Program-made: the position numbers and the translations under genes | The notes under the pieces: model-generated | The model's database searches: none | The model's input: the letters and a program-made list of their open reading frames with translations, nothing else | What the model was told of the DNA's origin: nothing | Assembly: GCF_000829445.1 (NCBI RefSeq) | Contig: NZ_JXRQ01000017.1 | Coordinates: 186,001 to 250,000, forward strand | Origin: Jeotgalibacillus alimentarius | GTDB lineage: Bacteria; Bacillota; Bacilli; Bacillales; Jeotgalibacillaceae | Length of the DNA stretch: 64,000 nt | Direction of reading: 5' to 3' | Shown here: positions 7,716 through 16,709 of the stretch, piece after piece | Layout of the letters: every line of letters starts with the position of its first letter | How positions within the stretch are numbered: the first letter of the stretch is position 1

Positions 7716-9065
7716 ATGTGGCAGATGCTGAAAGACCGGCTAAGAAAAATGAAACCTGCCCAGTTGATTGTCACCTATTACTTTTTGGCTATCAGTTTAT
7801 CATTTGGGCTCTTAAGACTGCCCTGGGTGCATAAGCCTGATCAGGAAGTATCATTAATTGATTCACTCTTTACTGCTGTGAGTGCAGTAAGTGTTACGGG
7901 TCTTACAGTGATTCAGATTTCAGATACTTATACTATATTTGGGATCGTAATGGTGATATTAATTCTTCAACTGGGCGGTATCGGAATTATGTCCCTTGGT
8001 ACTTTTATCTGGTTATTAATAGGGAAAAGAATTGGATTGAGAGAACGTCAGCTAATTATGCTTGACCACAATCAATATAATTTATCAGGCGTTGTAAAAT
8101 TAATTATTGAGATTATCAAAATCTTATTAATCATTGAAGCAATTGGGGCGCTGTTGTTAAGCCTGTATTTCACTCAATTTTATGAAAAATGGTCTGAGGC
8201 TGTTTTACATGGTGTATTTGCTTCAGTATCAGCAACAACAAATGGAGGATTCGATATTACAGGTCAATCTATGATTCCTTATGCGGATGATTATTTTGTC
8301 CAGATGGTTACGATTCTTCTCATCATTCTGGGTGCGATCGGATTCCCTGTACTGATTGAGTTAAAACAATTTATCAGTCATAAGTCAGGGCCTTTCAGAT
8401 TTTCCTTATTTACCAAACTGACCACTATTACGTTTGGAATATTATTAATTGTGGGAACGCTTTTGATTTATTTGATCGAATACAATCAGAGGTTTGAAGG
8501 GTTAAGCTGGCATCAGGGGTTGTTTTATGCCCTGTTTCAATCAGTATCGACACGTTCCGGGGGACTGGTCACATTAGAGGTGAGCACCTTTACTGAACCT
8601 ACACAGTTGATTCTGAGCCTGTTAATGTTTATCGGTGCATCACCCAGTTCAGTTGGCGGAGGGATCAGAACAACGACGCTTGCCATTGCAGTTTTGTTTT
8701 TGATCAACTTTTCAAGGGGCCGGCACCATATTCAGATATTTGGCAGGGAAATCCATTTGATCGATATTTTCAGGTCTTACGTTGTGATTATACTCGCTGT
8801 TCTGATGTCGATGGTCTCGGTGATTTCAATCATGATTCTCGAAGGTCTTGATGTCATTACAGTTATATTTGAAGTCACATCCGCATTCGGAACTTCCGGA
8901 ATGTCGATGGGGATTACACCAACGCTATCCACGCCAAGTAAAATCATTTTGATGTTTCTGATGTTTGTAGGACGTGTAGGACTGATTTCCTTCCTGTTTA
9001 TGATCGGCGGGAACAATAAAAAAGAAAAATTCCGTTATCCTAAAGAACGGGTTATTATCGGATGA
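7716..9065 (+). CDS. ktrD: Ktr potassium uptake membrane subunit KtrD (TrkH/KtrB family)
   Basis: The 449-residue membrane protein has the four-fold pore repeat of the Trk/Ktr/HKT family, with filter segments SVTGLTV, TTNGGFDI, TRSGGLVTL and GTSGMSMG. With the cytoplasmic RCK protein KtrC (58002-58661 here) it forms a K+ uptake channel. Gene order after sigI-rsgI matches ktrD (ykrM) of B. subtilis. The ATG at 7716 is chosen because AAAGGAAC sits seven bases ahead; an in-frame ATG at 7698 has no ribosome-binding site. It is monocistronic, closed by a bidirectional terminator. Confidence 0.9.
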   Translation: MWQMLKDRLRKMKPAQLIVTYYFLAISLSFGLLRLPWVHKPDQEVSLIDSLFTAVSAVSVTGLTVIQISDTYTIFGIVMVILILQLGGIGIMSLGTFIWLLIGKRIGLRERQLIMLDHNQYNLSGVVKLIIEIIKILLIIEAIGALLLSLYFTQFYEKWSEAVLHGVFASVSATTNGGFDITGQSMIPYADDYFVQMVTILLIILGAIGFPVLIELKQFISHKSGPFRFSLFTKLTTITFGILLIVGTLLIYLIEYNQRFEGLSWHQGLFYALFQSVSTRSGGLVTLEVSTFTEPTQLILSLLMFIGASPSSVGGGIRTTTLAIAVLFLINFSRGRHHIQIFGREIHLIDIFRSYVVIILAVLMSMVSVISIMILEGLDVITVIFEVTSAFGTSGMSMGITPTLSTPSKIILMFLMFVGRVGLISFLFMIGGNNKKEKFRYPKERVIIG

Positions 9066-9067
9066 TC

Positions 9068-9099
9068 AAAAAAGAACCTCAAACGTGAGGTTCTTTTTT
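9068..9099. terminator. Bidirectional terminator between ktrD and the radical SAM gene
   Basis: AAAAAAGAACCTC pairs with GAGGTTCTTTTTT around an AAACGT loop, giving T-runs on both strands between two convergent genes. Confidence 0.9.
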
Positions 9100-9100
9100 G

Positions 9101-10843
9101 TTAAGATATTAAATGCTGAACGCTTGTTTTTGGAAATTCAAATATAGATGCAATTCCTTTTTTCGGATGATAGTAGGCAAGCAGATAAGTGGAAACCGGC
9201 TCGCCGTCAGTCAGCTTTAAGCCTTCCTCAAGTACCGTATGCTTATATAATTCCTTCTGTTTCAAATTCAATGCTGAAAATGCTTCTCCAGCGATAGACG
9301 GGTCAGTAAGTAACACGTCGTACACGCTGCTGAGATTTTTATCCTCTTTGCCCCACCAGGCTTTACGGGGCTTGAACTTATGGTTTTTCAGATAATCTTT
9401 TTTCATCAGATAAGTTGTGTTTTCAAGTGCTTCAGGCTTGTATGCTTTTATGAACTGATAGAGGCGTTTAAACAGATCCTCAAGCTGATGACCAATTCTT
9501 GACCAGCCTGATTCATCCCAGTACGTACCAAAATCCTGATAAAAATCAAATGGTGTGTCAAATACTTCTCCGGTCAAATAGGCAATCGTTTCATCAAGTC
9601 GATGGTCATTCCAATACTTTTCCAACACGTCTTCAACCTGCTTAATTCTAAGAATCTCATCAAAAGTCAGCTGGTTGTTGCTAAGAATCTCATAAGGGGC
9701 ATGATCCATATAAATATAATCATGGTCAGCAGCATTTATTCTCAGCCCGGTCCCACGCAGCATCTTTAAAAATCCAAGCTGCAGCTCTTCCGGTTCAAGC
9801 TCATACACGTCATTAAAAGTTTGCTTAAATGATGCGTAATTTTCCTCAGGAAGACCTGCAATCAGATCAAGGTGCTGAGCGATTTTACCGCCGTCTCTTA
9901 CCATAGTGACGGTACGCTTGAGTTTTTCAAAGTTCTGTTTACGTTTTACAAGCTCATTTGTGTGGTCATTCGTTGACTGTACACCGATCTCAAAGCGGAA
10001 TAGTCCCGCAGGTGCATGATCATTCAGATACTGAATCACTTCAGGACGCATAATATCACCGGTAATTTCAAACTGAAAAACAGTCCCCGGCACATGCTCT
10101 TCAATTAGAAATTCAAACATTTCCATTGCGTAGCTTCTGCTGATATTAAACGTTCTGTCTACAAACTTGAAAACACGTGCCCCGTTTTCCATTAAATAAC
10201 GAATATCTGCTTTTACAGCTTCACGGTCAAAATATCTTACGCCCACTTCGATTGAAGAAAGGCAGAATTGACATTGAAACGGGCATCCTCTGCTAGTTTC
10301 AATATAAGTGATTCTTTTACCCAATGAAGATTGATCTTCTTCAAATCTGAAAGGGGAAGGCAGCGTTTTTAAATCAGCTTTTGCAGGCTGGGGGCGCAGG
10401 TGCATTTTTCCTTCAAGCAGGGATGCTGCGCCATGAACGTCAGAAAATTCGATCGTACCTGAGAAATAATCAAGCAGCTCTTTAAACGTCTTTTCTCCTT
10501 CACCGATTACAATGAAATCTGCATGATCCTGAAGCCGGTTAAGCCAGTAATGCACATCATACGTAACTTCTGGCCCGCCGAGTATCACTTTCACATCAGG
10601 CAGGATCTTTTTCAGCATACCAATCACCTGGATGGTTTCTTCAATATTCCATATATAACAGCTGAATCCAATTACATCCGGTTTTTTTGCATATAAATCC
10701 CCGGTGATATTTAAGATTGGATCATTAATCGTATATTCAGCAAGCTCAATATCATACTCATTCTCAGCTGCTGCCTTTAAATATCTGATTGCAAGGTTCG
10801 TGTGAATATATTTGGCATTAAGTGACGCCAGTACTGTTTTCAT
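9101..10843 (-). CDS. B12-binding-domain radical SAM protein (DUF4080-type C-terminus)
   Basis: The 580-residue protein begins with a cobalamin-binding-like Rossmann domain (about 1-135, with DVIGFSCYIWN and ILGGPEV segments). A radical SAM core follows, with the cluster-binding CxxxCxxC at Cys187, Cys191 and Cys194, and then an alpha-helical C-terminal region typical of large uncharacterised members. Such enzymes cleave S-adenosylmethionine through a 4Fe-4S cluster, often for methylation or rearrangement. The substrate is unknown and no pathway genes lie beside it. The ATG is preceded by GGAGAAGGAAC. It is convergent with ktrD and transcribed alone. Confidence 0.85.
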   Translation of the reverse strand: MKTVLASLNAKYIHTNLAIRYLKAAAENEYDIELAEYTINDPILNITGDLYAKKPDVIGFSCYIWNIEETIQVIGMLKKILPDVKVILGGPEVTYDVHYWLNRLQDHADFIVIGEGEKTFKELLDYFSGTIEFSDVHGAASLLEGKMHLRPQPAKADLKTLPSPFRFEEDQSSLGKRITYIETSRGCPFQCQFCLSSIEVGVRYFDREAVKADIRYLMENGARVFKFVDRTFNISRSYAMEMFEFLIEEHVPGTVFQFEITGDIMRPEVIQYLNDHAPAGLFRFEIGVQSTNDHTNELVKRKQNFEKLKRTVTMVRDGGKIAQHLDLIAGLPEENYASFKQTFNDVYELEPEELQLGFLKMLRGTGLRINAADHDYIYMDHAPYEILSNNQLTFDEILRIKQVEDVLEKYWNDHRLDETIAYLTGEVFDTPFDFYQDFGTYWDESGWSRIGHQLEDLFKRLYQFIKAYKPEALENTTYLMKKDYLKNHKFKPRKAWWGKEDKNLSSVYDVLLTDPSIAGEAFSALNLKQKELYKHTVLEEGLKLTDGEPVSTYLLAYYHPKKGIASIFEFPKTSVQHLIS

Positions 10844-11004
10844 GTTCCTTCTCCTTTATTAACAAATCAATATTAAGTGTACATGACCATATACAGACTG
10901 GCAATGAAGTTCTTTATAATGAATCATCTTGAATGAAAAGGTTTATTTTATATTTATTAAGTGTTAAGATGTTGTTAAATATTATCCAAATATTCTTACT
11001 TCAC

Positions 11005-12018
11005 CTATTCTTTGGATTTCATCATTTTTTTGGCTTTTGTGGCCCTCAATTCAACGATCGGCTGACCGGCAGCTGCAACGAATCTGGACGATAGAAAAAT
11101 CGTTAACAGAAGTGAAGCTGCCATAATGATGAGTAGTGATACGTATGGATTTACAATGAGTCCAAGGTTACTCTCACGGTAAAATTGAATGATGAAACCA
11201 TGGAACAGATACACATACAAAGTATTGAGACCCCACTTTGTAAAGAATGTCTTGTTCACAGGTGACAGTGAGAAGAATGCAATAACGAGCCAGAAGCTCA
11301 CACCATAGATCAGCAGCCTTAATAACGGGCTGGCCTCTACGGGTGTTCCCAGATCTTCATAGGAATGGGAACCAAACAGCCATCTGCTACTCCAATCAGG
11401 CAGAAGGTAGATCGAAATAAATACTACAAGTATGGAAAGGACAGAGAATATCTGACCTTTTTTTGACGCAATCTTACTGAAAAATTCCCGATTCAGGTAA
11501 TGACCTGCTAAGAAAAACGGAAAAAATACAAATGTCCTTGAAAGGCTGAGTGTGGACGTGTAATCATTTACAAACCCAACCATTACGCCAAGTATGATAC
11601 TGATACCCATTGCTGCTTTCCATTTCAGCTTCAACACATCCACGAATAAAATCAGCAGCAGACTCCAAAAGAACAGACTGACTAAAAACCACAGTGCCCA
11701 TTGTGGATTAAATGGATCAATCTCAATATTATTCTCATTTCTCAGGAAGTAATAATAAATGGTATAGATGACTTGAAAAATAAAATAAGGTACGATCAGT
11801 TTCTTTAACAGCTTCAGGAATAATCCTTTTGAGTAATTCGCTTTGGCGAAGTAACCGGCGATCAGTATAAAGGCCGGCATGTGAAAGAAGTAAATTGTCT
11901 GGTAAGTAGTCATCAGAAGTGCATCTTCTTCAATGCTGCTCTGAATAGCGTGACCAAATACCACTAGAAAAATTAATATAAATTTTGCATTGTCAAAATA
12001 ATAGTCGCGTTTCGACAT
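11005..12018 (-). CDS. Membrane acyltransferase (acyltransferase 3 / YfiQ-YkrP type)
   Basis: This 337-residue protein has about ten membrane segments and opens with the signature YYFDNAKFILIFLVVFGHAI. The FGH histidine is the conserved residue of acyltransferase-3 proteins that O-acylate sugars or wall polymers at the membrane. It has no extracytoplasmic SGNH domain. Its position between ktrD and a PAS kinase matches ykrP of B. subtilis. It is divergent from the kinase across about 120 bp. The acceptor substrate cannot be predicted. Confidence 0.8.
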   Translation of the reverse strand: MSKRDYYFDNAKFILIFLVVFGHAIQSSIEEDALLMTTYQTIYFFHMPAFILIAGYFAKANYSKGLFLKLLKKLIVPYFIFQVIYTIYYYFLRNENNIEIDPFNPQWALWFLVSLFFWSLLLILFVDVLKLKWKAAMGISIILGVMVGFVNDYTSTLSLSRTFVFFPFFLAGHYLNREFFSKIASKKGQIFSVLSILVVFISIYLLPDWSSRWLFGSHSYEDLGTPVEASPLLRLLIYGVSFWLVIAFFSLSPVNKTFFTKWGLNTLYVYLFHGFIIQFYRESNLGLIVNPYVSLLIIMAASLLLTIFLSSRFVAAAGQPIVELRATKAKKMMKSKE

Positions 12019-12141
12019 GATTACACCGCTTTCATTAGCACTTGTCGTTCAGATACATACCCGTTTTCGCAATTAATAAATCTGGTGATAATGACATATT
12101 TATAATTGTCATTCATTTTATTGAAAAGAAGGGATATAAAA

Positions 12142-13521
12142 ATGCTTTCAAGACATTTGTCTCAAATAGAATCTTTTCATCACGCAGAACAGCAGGGAGG
12201 AAGCCTCCCATCGAGTAGCAGGTTACTGAATTACATGAATGAATGTGCATTGGTCATCAATCAAAGTGGAATTATACTGAACTTCAATAGTCAAAGCAAC
12301 GGCCATTTGGACCCCAGGACTGGAACCTCACTTTATACATATTTGAAAAGTGAAGACATCGAATGGTTGGAAGCTTGTCTTAAAGGTGAAAATATTCCGC
12401 AGAAAATGATCAGATATTTCGGTGAGAACAAAACGGTCGAAGGAATTGGGGAATGTATTTCAGTGGAAGGTGAAGAATATATATTTATTTTTAAAAATCT
12501 TCATCATATACCTGAAAAGTTCATTTTTGAAAATATATTTCAAAGAGCGATACATGGGCTATTAATTATGAATGAGGAAGGAACAATTGTCAGATCCAAT
12601 TTATTTGCGGATGAATTGCTGGATATTAAAAGTGAAGATGATATCAATTTATATGATCTGCTCGATCAATATCCTGACGAAGCAGGAATACCGGGGTTTA
12701 CGCAACCGCATGCTACTCATGAAAAAGAAAATATGCTAAGCAGGGTCATACGGATTCAATCGAGAAGTTATGAATTAACTAAAGTGGACAACATAGCAGG
12801 CAGTTATGATCTTGTTGTGATCAGGGATATAAGCGAAGTGGTTAATAATATACGCAAAGCCAATGAGCATGATACGTTAAAGGTTGTCGGTCAGCTTGCA
12901 GCAGGAATTGCCCATGAAATTAGAAACCCGATGACTTCTTTAAAAGGATTTATACAGCTGCTCGAGCCAAATCTGCGTGAACATCAGAAAATGTACTTTG
13001 AAGTCATTAACTCTGAATTGAAACGTATCGAGACAATTATGACGGAATTTTTAATGCTGGCAAAACCAAAAAAGAGTGTGTTCAGTAAAATTAACTTAAA
13101 CCATGTTATTCAGGAAACAGTTGATATTATGAAACCACATGCTACACTGCATGATCTGGAAATTACGTATGAAGCATTAGATGGAGAGTGTCATGTGTTT
13201 GGAGATTCAAACCGTTTGAAGCAGGTGTTTATTAACCTGATTAAAAACGCTATAGAGGCGACACCGGCAAAAGGGAAAATTCAGGTAGGAATCAGCCGGA
13301 AAGCAAGTGAAGTAATCGTATCGGTATCTGACAGCGGGTGCGGGATTCCAAAAGGAAAGCTTGATAAGCTGAAAGAACCTTTTTTTACTACAAAAGAAAA
13401 TGGTACGGGGCTTGGACTTCCGGTCAGCCTGAATATTATTGCTGAACATCATGGCACTGTGGATGTCAAAAGTGAATTAAATAAAGGGACGATCTTTGAT
13501 ATTTTTCTGCCTGCGCTATGA
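12142..13521 (+). CDS. PAS-domain sensor histidine kinase (sporulation-kinase type)
   Basis: The product is about 459 residues: a PAS-like domain at about 30-120, a second PAS at about 135-235, an HisKA dimerisation domain with the H-box AAGIAHEIRNPMTSL (phospho-acceptor His258), then an HATPase domain with the N box INLIKNAIEA, a G1 box DSGCGIP and a G2 box GTGLGL. No transmembrane segments or signal peptide are visible, so it is probably a soluble cytoplasmic sensor. No response regulator is adjacent, as for the orphan Kin kinases feeding Spo0F; gene order matches kinE, although B. subtilis KinE is much longer. The ATG at 12142 has AAGAAGGG upstream; an in-frame TTG at 12106 lacks one. Confidence 0.88.
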   Translation: MLSRHLSQIESFHHAEQQGGSLPSSSRLLNYMNECALVINQSGIILNFNSQSNGHLDPRTGTSLYTYLKSEDIEWLEACLKGENIPQKMIRYFGENKTVEGIGECISVEGEEYIFIFKNLHHIPEKFIFENIFQRAIHGLLIMNEEGTIVRSNLFADELLDIKSEDDINLYDLLDQYPDEAGIPGFTQPHATHEKENMLSRVIRIQSRSYELTKVDNIAGSYDLVVIRDISEVVNNIRKANEHDTLKVVGQLAAGIAHEIRNPMTSLKGFIQLLEPNLREHQKMYFEVINSELKRIETIMTEFLMLAKPKKSVFSKINLNHVIQETVDIMKPHATLHDLEITYEALDGECHVFGDSNRLKQVFINLIKNAIEATPAKGKIQVGISRKASEVIVSVSDSGCGIPKGKLDKLKEPFFTTKENGTGLGLPVSLNIIAEHHGTVDVKSELNKGTIFDIFLPAL

Positions 13522-13536
13522 TAGTAAATAATCAGT

Positions 13537-13575
13537 TCCTGTTGCAGAGGGAAGTTTCTACTTCCCTGCTGCAGG
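13537..13575. repeat. Long hairpin between convergent kinase and mtnU
   Basis: CCTGTTGCAGAGGGAAGT and ACTTCCCTGCTGCAGG form an imperfect long stem around a TTCT loop. There is no T-run on either side, so it is a weak or atypical transcription end for the convergent pair. Confidence 0.5.
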
Positions 13576-13585
13576 ATAGGCTGAT

Positions 13586-14353
13586 TCAATAGTAGTCCGT
13601 TCTCCGGTCATCAAAAATTGGTATTCTTTTACGTATTTCTTCTACTTCTTCCACATTGATTTCTCCGTATACGATCTCTTCTTGATCCGTTCCTTCAGCT
13701 ATCACTTTGCCCCACGGATCAATCACAATAGAGTGCCCGCCAAACTCATTGGCCGGGTCACTTCCGACTCTGTTACAGGCAATGACATATACCTGATTTT
13801 CAATCGCTCTGGCTTTTAAGAGCGTAATCCAGTGATCGATTCTTGGAGCCGGCCATTCAGCAGGCACAACAATAACTTTGGCGCCATTCAGCACTGATTT
13901 TCTGATCCATTCAGGGAACCTGATATCATAACAGATAAACGCGGCAAAACTGATTCCAGCCAGTACGAAGGATGGATCATCAGAACCGGCCTGCAGGTGT
14001 AAGTGCTCGTCCATTAATTTGAACAGGTGAAGCTTACTGTATTCATGAATCAGTGATCCGTGATTGTCGATGACCGGCAGCGTGTTATAAATACCGTCAT
14101 CTTTCACATTTGCTGCAGAACCGCCGATCAGGTTCACATTGTGAGTAACTGCAAGCTCTTTTAAGAGGTCAATTGTGCGGTCATAATGTTCCGGCATGGT
14201 TTTGAGGTTTGGCAGGTCATAGCCTGTTGTCCAGAGTTCAGGAAGGACGACAAGATCTGCATCCTCTATCTGATTGAACCAGTCCTCTACCTTCTTATAA
14301 TTTTCTTCAAAAGAACCAAATGCGATGTCCATCTGGAATATTGCAACTTTCAT
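13586..14353 (-). CDS. mtnU: Carbon-nitrogen hydrolase MtnU (omega-amidase type)
   Basis: The 255-residue nitrilase-superfamily protein shows the catalytic triad Glu39 (VLPELW), Lys107 (EYSKLHLF) and Cys141 (FICYDIRFPE). MtnU/YkrU is thought to hydrolyse 2-oxo-4-methylthiobutyramide (omega-amidase) in methionine salvage. It sits divergently beside mtnE, as in B. subtilis, but the core salvage genes mtnK, mtnA, mtnW, mtnX, mtnB and mtnD are not in this window. The start at 14353 is preferred because GGTGAA immediately precedes it; a GTG four codons upstream overlaps that site. Confidence 0.85.
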   Translation of the reverse strand: MKVAIFQMDIAFGSFEENYKKVEDWFNQIEDADLVVLPELWTTGYDLPNLKTMPEHYDRTIDLLKELAVTHNVNLIGGSAANVKDDGIYNTLPVIDNHGSLIHEYSKLHLFKLMDEHLHLQAGSDDPSFVLAGISFAAFICYDIRFPEWIRKSVLNGAKVIVVPAEWPAPRIDHWITLLKARAIENQVYVIACNRVGSDPANEFGGHSIVIDPWGKVIAEGTDQEEIVYGEINVEEVEEIRKRIPIFDDRRTDYY

Positions 14354-14440
14354 CAGTTCACCCACTTTTCAGAATCGTCTTTACAATGATACATTTACGT
14401 TATAACATTTAGTGCAATAATTTGAAAGAGGGTCGTCTTA

Positions 14441-15619
14441 GTGAAACAGTTTGAACAATCTGATCGATTACAACAGCTTCCGGAACAATTTTTTGCGAAG
14501 CTTTCAGCAAAAGTAATGGAAAAAGTCGCAGCAGGACATGACATTATTAATCTCGGGCAGGGAAATCCGGATCTTCCGACGCCTGATCATATTGTAAGAA
14601 GACTTCAGTCAGCCGCTGAAAATCCCGTCAATCATAAGTATTCACCTTTTAGAGGCATGTCCTATGTAAGAGAGGCAGCTGCCGCTTTTTATAAAAGAGA
14701 ATATGGTGTTAATCTGGATCCGGATAAAGAGGTGGCATTGCTGTTTGGCGGGAAAGCAGGGCTTGTTGAACTTCCGCAGTGTCTGGTGAATCCCGGGGAT
14801 GTGATTCTTGTTCCCGATCCGGGGTATCCCGATTACTGGTCAGGTGTATCTCTTGCAGAAGCTGAAATGGTAAGGATGCCGCTTCTTAAAGAAAACGAGT
14901 TTCTTCCTGACCTCACACAGATTTCTGAAGAAACGGCACGGGAAGCAAAGCTGATGTTCCTTAATTACCCGAACAATCCAACAGGTGCACTTGCAGATCA
15001 GTCATTCTTTGATGAAGTGATTGCATTCGCAGAAGAATACGATATTTGTGTTGTACATGATTTTGCATATGGATCAATTGGTTTTGATGGGAACAGGCCG
15101 GTCAGTTATCTCCAGTCTGAGCGGGCAAAAGAAAATGGTGTTGAAATCTATACGCTATCCAAGACATTTAATATGGCAGGCTGGCGTGTTGCGTTTGCAG
15201 TAGGTAATCCATCAGTCATTGATTCTTTGAACCTGCTTCAGGATCATTTGCATGTGAGTTTGTTTGGTGCAGTGCAGGAGGCTGCAGAAGCGGCTCTGAC
15301 TGAGTCATATCAGCCCGCACTGGACTTATCAGATCTCTATGAAGTAAGAAGAAATACAATGGTCAGTGCATTTAATGAAGCCGGGTGGAAGGTTGATGCA
15401 CCGAAAGGATCTTTCTTTGCATGGTTTAAGGTGCCAAAAGGGTATACTTCTGAGAGCTTCAGTGATCTGCTGCTTGAAAAAGCAGATATCGTAGTAGCCC
15501 CAGGTATCGGCTTTGGGGAAAGTGGGGAAGGATACGTGAGAGTAGCACTTCTGACAAGTGAAGAAAGAATAAAAGAAGCTGCAGTAAGACTGTCAAAACT
15601 GAATCTGTTTCATACATAA
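14441..15619 (+). CDS. mtnE: Methionine-salvage aminotransferase MtnE
   Basis: This 392-residue fold-type I PLP aminotransferase has the pyridoxal lysine at Lys241 (YTLSKTFNMAGWR), the FGGKAGLVELPQ phosphate-binding region and the NYPNNPTG motif. It is strikingly like B. subtilis YkrV/MtnE, including the DPGYPDYWSGV and LLLEKADI segments. MtnE transaminates 2-oxo-4-methylthiobutyrate to methionine. The GTG start is preceded by GAGGGTCG. No SAM riboswitch or T-box fits in the 87 bp separating it from mtnU. The salvage role is by homology; other 2-oxo acids may be substrates. Confidence 0.9.
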   Translation: MKQFEQSDRLQQLPEQFFAKLSAKVMEKVAAGHDIINLGQGNPDLPTPDHIVRRLQSAAENPVNHKYSPFRGMSYVREAAAAFYKREYGVNLDPDKEVALLFGGKAGLVELPQCLVNPGDVILVPDPGYPDYWSGVSLAEAEMVRMPLLKENEFLPDLTQISEETAREAKLMFLNYPNNPTGALADQSFFDEVIAFAEEYDICVVHDFAYGSIGFDGNRPVSYLQSERAKENGVEIYTLSKTFNMAGWRVAFAVGNPSVIDSLNLLQDHLHVSLFGAVQEAAEAALTESYQPALDLSDLYEVRRNTMVSAFNEAGWKVDAPKGSFFAWFKVPKGYTSESFSDLLLEKADIVVAPGIGFGESGEGYVRVALLTSEERIKEAAVRLSKLNLFHT

Positions 15620-15648
15620 ACTGTTTTTTGACCCGGGGGGTGAATGGA

Positions 15649-16659
15649 TTGGCCAACGATCATATTCAATTGACCATACTTCAGACCAATGATGTTCACG
15701 GGCATGTGAAATCAACTTCTCATTGGGGAACTGATCAGACGCACGGGATGGCGAGGCTTTCTTCGATTATCAAAAATAAGCGGAAAGAAGACCCGGAACT
15801 TCTTCTGTTTGATACAGGAGATATGTTGAAGGGGAGTCCGCTCACCTATCATTACGCAAAGTATAATGACTATATGCCAAATCCGATGATATCAATTATG
15901 AATGAACTGCAATACGATTGCGGGGCAGTCGGAGAACATGATTTCGAGTACGGTCTTCCGTTTTTAAGCAGAGCGATCAGCCGTTCGTTTTTCCCATGGC
16001 TCGCTGCTAACATTGTTCATAAAACGACAAAAGAGCCATACTTTGGCTTTCCTTATACAGTTAAAAACGTAAAAGGTGTCAAGGTGGCGATCCTTGGTAT
16101 TTCAGCCACTAGAATGAATGGAGAAGAACCATTTATCATTAAAGATATATTATTTGAAGACGCATACCTTGCAGCCAAACGGTGGGTGGGGTTTATTCAC
16201 GAGAATGAAAGTCCTGATCTTGTCATTGTGAATTATCACGGCGGATTCAATACGCAATCTGCACGTTCAATCAATCAGGGAGACATGATCTGTTCCATTG
16301 ACGGAATTGATATCCTGCTTACTGCTGGCGATCATACTGTCATGAATGAGAGGCGTTCAGGGAAACTGGTTCTGCAATCCGGCGCATATGGAGAATGCCT
16401 GGGAGAAATTAAGCTTTCCCTTTCAAGGTTTGGTTCATCATACAAAATTGAAACAGCAGAGGGTCGACATACATCAGCTGAAGAAGCAGAGGCGGAACCT
16501 GGAATCGAAAAACTGATTTATTTTCAGGAGCTGGAAACGTTGAATTGGGCCCGTTCTGAGTCTGCAGCCAGGCACTTCGGGCTCAAAACAGATGATGATC
16601 AGACGGTGATTGATTGGTTAAAAAGCGTGATACTGAAGGAATACATTGACTTTTTTTAG
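15649..16659 (+). CDS. 5'-nucleotidase-like metallophosphoesterase with degenerate motifs
   Basis: The product is about 336 residues and has only the N-terminal metallophosphatase fold of 5'-nucleotidases; the usual C-terminal substrate domain is missing. The first motif is intact (Asp15-Val-His17 in QTNDVHGH; FDTGDMLKG around Asp55). The normal GNHE motif reads GEHD (residues 95-98), and the final GHTH motif reads GDHT. Asn in GNH[E/D] is a metal and phosphate ligand, so activity may be lost or changed. The TTG at 15649 follows GGGGGGTGA by five bases. It begins 30 bp after mtnE and may be co-transcribed with it. Related YunD/YfkN-type proteins act on nucleotides. Confidence 0.75.
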   Translation: MANDHIQLTILQTNDVHGHVKSTSHWGTDQTHGMARLSSIIKNKRKEDPELLLFDTGDMLKGSPLTYHYAKYNDYMPNPMISIMNELQYDCGAVGEHDFEYGLPFLSRAISRSFFPWLAANIVHKTTKEPYFGFPYTVKNVKGVKVAILGISATRMNGEEPFIIKDILFEDAYLAAKRWVGFIHENESPDLVIVNYHGGFNTQSARSINQGDMICSIDGIDILLTAGDHTVMNERRSGKLVLQSGAYGECLGEIKLSLSRFGSSYKIETAEGRHTSAEEAEAEPGIEKLIYFQELETLNWARSESAARHFGLKTDDDQTVIDWLKSVILKEYIDFF

Positions 16660-16675
16660 GTTCCATCGCTATACT
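16646..16675 (+). promoter_or_regulatory. SigA-type promoter for mhqR
   Basis: TTGACT and TATACT are separated by 18 bp. The -35 lies inside the last codons of the preceding gene. Confidence 0.6.
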
Positions 16676-16709
16676 TTATAAGATGATAATGACAAAGGAA
16701 TGACTGACT

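Noticed and set aside
12106-12141. Upstream TTG start for the PAS kinase
   Set aside because: It has no ribosome-binding site, whereas ATG 12142 is preceded by AAGAAGGG.
14354-14440. SAM riboswitch or T-box ahead of mtnE
   Set aside because: Only 87 bp separate the divergent genes and no terminator or conserved aptamer elements are present.
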